9,991 bases of DNA, taken from contig CAZKTY010000032.1 in NCBI GenBank assembly GCA_964555825.1, positions 1 through 9,991 on the forward strand, written 5' to 3'. Position numbers and translations under genes: made by a program. This DNA is from CAIRYW01 sp964555825 (lineage in GTDB: Bacteria; Patescibacteriota; Minisyncoccia; Phycocordibacterales; CAIRYW01). The notes below the pieces were generated by a model that saw only the letters and a program-made list of their open reading frames with translations, was not told the origin of the DNA and ran no database searches. This document shows, one piece after another, positions 5,860 to 9,991 of the stretch. Within the stretch, counting starts at the first letter, position 1, and every line of letters starts with the position of its first letter.

Positions 5860-7260
5860 GTGAAATTAGAAGACGCAAAAAAAATAGTTTTTGACAAAAA
5901 GCCAAAATTTAAAGGTTTTTACGAGGAAAATAAAGAAAAAAGCTGGATAGAATATATAAACAAAAACTATCCCCAAAGATCAAATATAAGGAACGAAAAA
6001 GAATTTAGCCAGATCTTTTTTAACACTGTCAAGAATATATTGGGAGAGGAAAAGGCAAAAAAATCGTTATCTTCACTTATCCAGACAGGATTCGTCTCAA
6101 CAGCAGACCACCATGGTCTTCTATGTCATCCTTTTTTTTCAAATATTGCCATTGCCAGATCAGGCAAAAATATCATAAATAGGACTAAGACACAGATAGT
6201 CCTAACAGTAGGAGCTATATCCCCCACCAATTCTTCATTCCCGCGTTCGATATTCTTTCACGACAAAGACCTAGAACTTCAAAAGATACACCTGATCTCC
6301 CTTAGATCAAGACAAAGACCTCTTTATGGAATTCCTGCAATATCAAAAAAAGAATTTCTAAAGATAAAAGACCACATCTTTGATAAGAAGATCCCAAAGA
6401 TAGGCAAAAAAAGATTTTTAAGATTCATAGATAGGTCATTGGAAAGAAACGACATCTGGGAACAAAAGAGATTTTGTGAACAACTTACCATTCTGAATGA
6501 TATCTGGTGGAATGAAATATTTGGAGACCTAAGAGGAGATCTTCTCTATCTCGAATCGGAAGAACTTGTGAAAAATATTCTCATCGAAAGTTTTGAAAAG
6601 AAAAACGAGCTGTCAGAGATATTTTTTGACAAGGAAAGAAGAAATTCTTTCCTTGATAATTATGAAAGTGTAATAGGGTCCCATGATACAAAAAATAGAT
6701 CTGGTTCATTCCTATTCTGGTTCATTGATGAAAAAGAGAATAAAAGAAAAGCTCTTTTTTTGAAAGAAAATTATCTTGAGACATTGGATGGAAAAACAAA
6801 AATTCAAATGGAAGAAAAAGATCTGAAAGAAGGATTGATAAATTACACTCTTCTTCCTTCAATGGCTCTTTGCTATTCTATCTTGGCTTTCTATTATGGA
6901 CTGACATTAGGTGGAGGTTTTTCACAGATCCAATATCTAGGAGATATGAAGATCGCCTGGGGAAAAGTATTTTCAAGATCAAAAGCTAAATTTGAGAATA
7001 CAGTAACTGATACTTTCTCTGGCGAAGCAATAATTTCAGGTATCAGTGATGGACAAACAAACAAACAGGCTACACTTGCAGATTTTTTAATATATACAAA
7101 AGATGAGAATGAGGCGGATATTCTAGCAGAAAGATCCTTATCAGAAATTAAGGTCGGTGAAAGTCTAGATGCTATGATGTATGAACTCTATGAGATAGTT
7201 TCTGGAAAATACCTGACAATAGAGGATCTACCAATTCCTAAAAAAACTTTGAATGTCTAA
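5860..7260 (+). CDS. Uncharacterised 466-residue protein coupled to an ATP-grasp ligase
   Basis: I do not recognise this protein. It has no signal peptide. The GTG start is supported by a TATAAT 7 nt upstream. Features that look catalytic or structural: STADHHGLLCHPFF (80-93), rich in Asp, His and Cys and a plausible metal or active site; VLTVGAISPTNSSFPRS (114-130), with a Pro-Thr-Asn-Ser run that looks like a conserved loop; a charged middle (160-330); a hydrophobic helix around 332-350 ending in a Gly-rich GGGF turn (351-354); and a final Lys/Glu-rich region. Its last 8 bases overlap the ATG of the ATP-grasp gene, so the two are almost certainly translated together and act in one pathway. 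A role as the enzyme that supplies or uses the ligase substrate is inference only. An unrelated role, such as a scaffold, is not excluded. Confidence 0.85.
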   Translation: MKLEDAKKIVFDKKPKFKGFYEENKEKSWIEYINKNYPQRSNIRNEKEFSQIFFNTVKNILGEEKAKKSLSSLIQTGFVSTADHHGLLCHPFFSNIAIARSGKNIINRTKTQIVLTVGAISPTNSSFPRSIFFHDKDLELQKIHLISLRSRQRPLYGIPAISKKEFLKIKDHIFDKKIPKIGKKRFLRFIDRSLERNDIWEQKRFCEQLTILNDIWWNEIFGDLRGDLLYLESEELVKNILIESFEKKNELSEIFFDKERRNSFLDNYESVIGSHDTKNRSGSFLFWFIDEKENKRKALFLKENYLETLDGKTKIQMEEKDLKEGLINYTLLPSMALCYSILAFYYGLTLGGGFSQIQYLGDMKIAWGKVFSRSKAKFENTVTDTFSGEAIISGISDGQTNKQATLADFLIYTKDENEADILAERSLSEIKVGESLDAMMYELYEIVSGKYLTIEDLPIPKKTLNV

Positions 7261-8449
7261 AAAAGAAACAAAAAGAAATAGATGCCTTTACTGCGGAAAT
7301 AATCCTGTAAATCACAATTCGGTTTTCTTCATGCAGACATTGAGTGTTTTTCTGTCGCCTATTTTACGTCCTGCTGCATATATAGAAAATTGGATGATAT
7401 TTAAAGTAGCAAAAACAATTGCGACACCTTATATGTATTTTTTCAGATTAACAGGAATGCTCAAGATGAATAAGGACCCTAAATTAGCTCACACAGAACG
7501 CTCAGAAGTTATCTGGATCGAAGCCGTAAAACGTGGAATTCCTATGGAACAATTTGTCATCTGGGGTAAACCAATAGAACAATATAGGGCTAAGATCAAC
7601 AATGAATGGTTCTATTTTGAAAGTCTCCCTATTCCTCCAAAGATGAATTCCGTAGCTTATGCATGGATAGATGACAAAGCAATACTAAAAAAGAAACTGC
7701 TTCAAAAGGATATCCCAGCTCCCAAAGGTACAAGTGTTACAAGGTGGAGTAAAGCTCTTGAGATATTCAATAAATTAAAAAAACCTGTCATTTGCAAACC
7801 AGAGGTTGGTTCTCGAGGAAGACATACAACAACCTTTATTTACACAGAAGAAGACTTGAAACACGGTTTTAACGTAGCTAAAGACCTTTGTCATTTTGTT
7901 GTGATCGAAGAACATCTTCTTGGAAGTGTTTACAGAGGAACTTATGTTGGAGGAGAGATCGTCGGTATCCTTAGAGGTGACCCTCCTAGGATCACAGGAG
8001 ACGGAATAAAAGATATAAAAGAACTTATAGAAGAGAAGAACAAAAACAAGAACCCAAAGGTAAAAGACGTAATCGTCGATAAAAAGATAGAAGCTTTTCT
8101 TGCAAGACAGGGATTTGATCTAAATTCTATATTGGAAAAAGGCAAGATCATAGATCTATCAGAAAAAATAGGAATTTCTTATGGTGGTTATTCAAAAGAA
8201 ATGATCGAAGAGACCCACCCAAAGATCATTGAGGAACTAAAACGAGCTGGAGATATGCTTGAAGTACCTATTGTAGGTTTCGACTTTATCATTGAGGACC
8301 CAACTAAAGACCCTACCGGCAAACATTGGGGGATCATTGAGGCAAATTCACTTCCCTTCATTAATCTCCATCATTTTCCACTGGAAGGAACTCCCCAGAA
8401 TGTTGCAGGCAAGGTCTGGGATTTGTGGGAAAATAAAGATAAGGTGTGA
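7253..8449 (+). CDS. ATP-grasp ligase of the cyanophycin-synthetase/GshF-like type with Cys-x2-Cys N-terminus
   Basis: A 398-residue protein with a C-terminal ATP-grasp domain (about 140-395). An ATP-binding Lys lies in KPEVGSRGR (182-190), followed by VVIEEHLLGSVYRGTYVGGE (216-235), RITGDGIKDIKELI (246-259), the metal-binding VGFDFIIE (341-348, Asp344) and IIEANSLPFINLHHFP (361-376, Glu363 and Asn365). The TGDG and EANSLP...H..P patterns are those of cyanophycin synthetase and GshF-type enzymes, which join a carboxylate to an amine through an acylphosphate using ATP. Residues 11-21 form CLYCGNNPVNH, a possible half zinc knuckle, and 22-70 are unusually hydrophobic, hinting at membrane contact. 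There is no Mur-ligase domain, so it is not full CphA. It overlaps the upstream gene by 8 bp and probably depends on it for translation. The substrate is unknown. Confidence 0.88.
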   Translation: MSKKETKRNRCLYCGNNPVNHNSVFFMQTLSVFLSPILRPAAYIENWMIFKVAKTIATPYMYFFRLTGMLKMNKDPKLAHTERSEVIWIEAVKRGIPMEQFVIWGKPIEQYRAKINNEWFYFESLPIPPKMNSVAYAWIDDKAILKKKLLQKDIPAPKGTSVTRWSKALEIFNKLKKPVICKPEVGSRGRHTTTFIYTEEDLKHGFNVAKDLCHFVVIEEHLLGSVYRGTYVGGEIVGILRGDPPRITGDGIKDIKELIEEKNKNKNPKVKDVIVDKKIEAFLARQGFDLNSILEKGKIIDLSEKIGISYGGYSKEMIEETHPKIIEELKRAGDMLEVPIVGFDFIIEDPTKDPTGKHWGIIEANSLPFINLHHFPLEGTPQNVAGKVWDLWENKDKV

Positions 8450-8451
8450 TC

Positions 8452-8486
8452 TTCATCAGGAAAATCTAAGATGAAATATATTTTTT
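8452..8486 (+). terminator. Weak hairpin with U tract after the ATP-grasp gene
   Basis: TTCATC (8452-8457) can pair with GATGAA (8470-8475) over a 12-nt loop, and a run of six T lies at 8481-8486. The stem is short and the loop long, so this is a tentative terminator. It sits in the last codons of the convergent membrane-protein gene, because only 6 bp separate the two stop codons. Confidence 0.3.
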
Positions 8487-8782
8487 GTGGCTTTTAAAAT
8501 ATCCACAATTGCAGAGACAAAAACTCCTCCAAATACAAGAAGTGAGATCTGAACAATGTATCGAGTATGTACGAACGCAGTAAAGATATAATTCAAATAT
8601 TGCTCAGGACCTATGGATGAGAACATATTCGTAAATACATCTTTAAGAGAAATTGTATAACCGATCGCAAAAAAACTAACTATCAGCAAAAAAGATTTTA
8701 CCAGATGAGGATCTAGTATCTTGTTAAAGATACTAACTGTCTTGACTCTGAACATTACATCTTCTTTTAGATCATTTCTCAT
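8456..8782 (-). CDS. Small two-helix membrane protein downstream of a sigma factor gene
   Basis: A 108-residue protein with two clear hydrophobic helices (about 28-47 and 74-95) and short polar ends. The N-terminus is basic and acidic in turn (RNDLKEDVMFRVK), and the loop between the helices includes PEQYLNYIF. I recognise no family. The ATG lies 4 bp after the stop of the sigma factor gene, so the two genes form one tight operon with coupled translation. That position is typical of anti-sigma factors, but the protein lacks a recognisable zinc-binding anti-sigma domain (no HxxxCxxC, indeed no Cys) and is short. A regulatory partner of the sigma factor is therefore only a possibility. It could equally be a housekeeping membrane protein. 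Confidence 0.75.
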   Translation of the reverse strand: MRNDLKEDVMFRVKTVSIFNKILDPHLVKSFLLIVSFFAIGYTISLKDVFTNMFSSIGPEQYLNYIFTAFVHTRYIVQISLLVFGGVFVSAIVDILKATKNIFHLRFS

Positions 8783-8786
8783 ATCT

Positions 8787-9365
8787 TTATATTTTATTTG
8801 GATCTAATAATTTTTTAAGCATTATCTTTGCTCTATAGATCCTTACTTTAAGTGCGCCTTCCGTTATACCCTCTTCCTTTGCGATCTCTTTTTGAGACCT
8901 TTCCTTAATAAAATGATGTTCTATCGCTCTTTTAAATTTCAAAGGTAATTTGGATAAAGCCACAATGAATTCATCCTTTATCAACATTCTTTCCATATCT
9001 CCTTCATTCTTGCAGTCCTTAAGAAATACCTCCATTTCCTCAGTTATTGGCACTATTCTTTGCCTATATCTCTTTCGTTTTTGATAAAGAGTAAAACATT
9101 GTCTGATAAGTATCTTATATCCCCAAGAAGAAAAACTAGCCCCTTCTTGTATCTTAAATCTTCTTCCAGCAGTATAGATCCTTACAAAAGTATCTTGTAC
9201 AACATCTAAAGAATCCTGTTCATCTCCTAAAATAGATCTTGCTTTACGTAAAAAAGCTTGCTCATATCTATCAAAGATCACAGAAAATACAGATGGTTCA
9301 GTCTGAGAGATATCTATCAACTCCTCATCAGTAAGTTTTTCGATTGTTTGCCTACTTAGCGCCAT
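8787..9365 (-). CDS. ECF-type RNA polymerase sigma-70 family factor
   Basis: A 192-residue sigma factor with only regions 2 and 4. Region 2 spans about 25-100, including VVQDTFVRIYTAGRRF (55-70) and the DNA-melting stretch SFSSWGYKILIRQCFTLYQK (77-96). An acidic linker (110-130) follows. Region 4 (131-187) has LPLKFKRAIEHHF and the helix-turn-helix SQKEIAKEEGITEGALKVRI (157-176), which would read the -35 element. Such factors steer RNA polymerase to a small regulon, often for envelope or stress responses. I chose the ATG at 9365 over the in-frame GTG at 9371: a perfect TATAAT ends 8 nt before the ATG but only 2 nt before the GTG, so the GTG would lie upstream of the transcription start. A membrane-protein gene follows 4 bp downstream. 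Confidence 0.92.
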   Translation of the reverse strand: MALSRQTIEKLTDEELIDISQTEPSVFSVIFDRYEQAFLRKARSILGDEQDSLDVVQDTFVRIYTAGRRFKIQEGASFSSWGYKILIRQCFTLYQKRKRYRQRIVPITEEMEVFLKDCKNEGDMERMLIKDEFIVALSKLPLKFKRAIEHHFIKERSQKEIAKEEGITEGALKVRIYRAKIMLKKLLDPNKI

Positions 9366-9373
9366 TAGCACCT

Positions 9374-9379
9374 ATTATA
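9374..9379 (-). promoter_or_regulatory. -10 box for a leaderless sigma factor transcript
   Basis: The minus strand reads TATAAT, ending 8 nt before the ATG at 9365. This supports a leaderless message and argues against the GTG at 9371 as the start. No -35 is visible. The 35-bp gap to the upstream kinase gene leaves room for an independent promoter. Confidence 0.5.
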
Positions 9380-9400
9380 ACTTCAAAAAATAGATAAAAG

Positions 9401-9991
9401 TTACAAGATCAATTTTTTCCTATCTTTTAGAATACTTTCAGCTAATTTTCCATACGCCTTTGCTCTATGAAGATTATGAGTCTTTCTTGAAGAGAATAAA
9501 GACTCGTCAAAACGAAAGAATTTCTCTTCAAAAGAGTCCACTAAATACCGGCCCGCTAATTCATAAGTTATAAGTAAAGTTGCATCCAAAGCGTCGTCTG
9601 GGGATACAAGATCTTCTGCAACGCTGTTATATGAAGAAAGGATCAGATTAAATCTATCAATATCAAAGATCTCTTCATTCTTTTTGCACCAGCTTCTCAT
9701 TGCATCCCCGAGATCTGTAAGAATATTGCCTATCATTACATTATCTAGATCAATAATAGCTTTTACTTCCCCATCTTCCCCAAACAAAAAATTATCCCAC
9801 TTTGGGTCTCCATGTATGAGTTGTTTTTTTGTTCCTGAGATATTGTATCTTTCAATTCCTGAGATGATCTTTTCTCCAAGTTCTTTTATCTCATTGTCTA
9901 TCTCGTTATTTGAAATAACTTTTTTAACTTGCAAAGATACGTAGTCAGCATCATGGAAATGTTCAAAGACCTTAACTTTGGGTATAAAGCT
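9401..9991 (-). CDS. APH-fold kinase, NahK-like (C-terminal part; 5' end beyond window)
   Basis: The frame is open to the right edge, showing 196 residues. A TTG at 9934 is not the real start because 19 sense codons continue upstream to the edge. The catalytic loop is LIHGDPKWDNFLF (visible residues 58-70; Asp62 is the base and Asn67 binds metal), and the metal-binding motif is AIIDLDNVMIGN (78-89). LTDLGDAMRSW follows, and a C-terminal THNLHRAKAYGKLAESI ends the lobe. The IDLD.VM.G....D.GDAMR and HNL.RA patterns fit the N-acetylhexosamine 1-kinase (NahK) branch of the aminoglycoside phosphotransferase superfamily better than true antibiotic kinases. The likely reaction is ATP-dependent phosphorylation of a sugar at C1 in the cytosol, but the substrate is not proven. 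The ATP-binding N-lobe lies outside the window. The sigma factor gene follows 35 bp downstream. Confidence 0.85.
   Translation of the reverse strand, partial: SFIPKVKVFEHFHDADYVSLQVKKVISNNEIDNEIKELGEKIISGIERYNISGTKKQLIHGDPKWDNFLFGEDGEVKAIIDLDNVMIGNILTDLGDAMRSWCKKNEEIFDIDRFNLILSSYNSVAEDLVSPDDALDATLLITYELAGRYLVDSFEEKFFRFDESLFSSRKTHNLHRAKAYGKLAESILKDRKKLIL

Noticed and set aside
6097..6141. DHHG motif as an NRPS condensation-domain HHxxxDG site
   Set aside because: The residues after HH do not give the DG, and the rest of the protein lacks condensation-domain patterns.
4361..8449. Recoding of UGA (Gracilibacteria-type code)
   Set aside because: TGA ends the patatin, ATP-grasp and small membrane-protein genes at the expected lengths, and no gene needs an internal TGA.
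8292..8474. Plus-strand 60-residue open frame
   Set aside because: Out-of-frame overlap with the conserved C-terminal ATP-grasp motifs; no support of its own.
9366..9371. GTG at 9371 as the sigma factor start
   Set aside because: The TATAAT at 9374-9379 ends 2 nt before it, so the GTG would not be transcribed; the ATG at 9365 fits better.
9401..9934. Aminoglycoside resistance gene starting at TTG 9934
   Set aside because: The frame continues to the window edge, and the motifs fit the NahK-like sugar kinase branch rather than antibiotic kinases.
1..9991. CRISPR array, insertion sequence or attachment site
   Set aside because: No spaced direct repeats, transposase frames or terminal inverted repeats; neither tRNA shows a duplicated 3' end nearby.

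Overview
The window looks like part of the chromosome of a candidate phyla radiation bacterium (Patescibacteria), most probably in the Parcubacteria group. This is inferred from the protein style rather than from a marker gene. The DNA is AT-rich (roughly 35% GC by eye). The genes are compact and Lys/Ile/Asn-rich, and a PilM/PilN-type pilus pair sits beside a ComF-like protein that lacks its zinc finger. The tRNA genes have no encoded CCA, and starts without Shine-Dalgarno sequences are the rule. TGA ends at least three genes (stops at 5171-5173, 8447-8449 and 8458-8456), so the code is the standard bacterial one and not the UGA=Gly code of Gracilibacteria or Absconditabacteria.

Layout: (1) 1-2019, minus strand: type IV pilus inner-membrane platform genes, pilM then a PilN-like gene cut by the left edge. 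(2) 2037-2738, plus: ComF-like phosphoribosyltransferase, divergent from pilM with only 17 bp between start codons. (3) 2754-4006, minus: a membrane-anchored secreted protein of unknown function followed by a family 2 glycosyltransferase. (4) 4039-4293: two divergent serine tRNA genes, both for AGY-type codons; one has the very unusual anticodon ACT. (5) 4361-5648, plus: a patatin-like phospholipase and a cupin, closed by a 14-bp hairpin. (6) 5860-8449, plus: a translationally coupled pair, an uncharacterised 466-residue protein and a cyanophycin-synthetase-like ATP-grasp ligase with a Cys-x2-Cys N-terminus. (7) 8456-9991, minus: an APH-fold NahK-like sugar kinase (cut by the right edge), an ECF-type sigma factor and a small two-helix membrane protein.

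The regions look like independent short operons. PilM and PilN would work together in the pilus platform; ComF in related bacteria belongs to DNA uptake, which may use the same pilus. The 5860-8449 pair is the best candidate for an undescribed system: a carboxylate-amine ligase coupled to a partner I cannot place in any family.

Two window-wide signals stand out. No gene has a convincing Shine-Dalgarno sequence, and three genes have a perfect TATAAT ending 7-8 nt before the start codon, which implies leaderless mRNAs. GATC is also strongly over-represented: about 90 copies by hand count, against about 30 expected from base composition.
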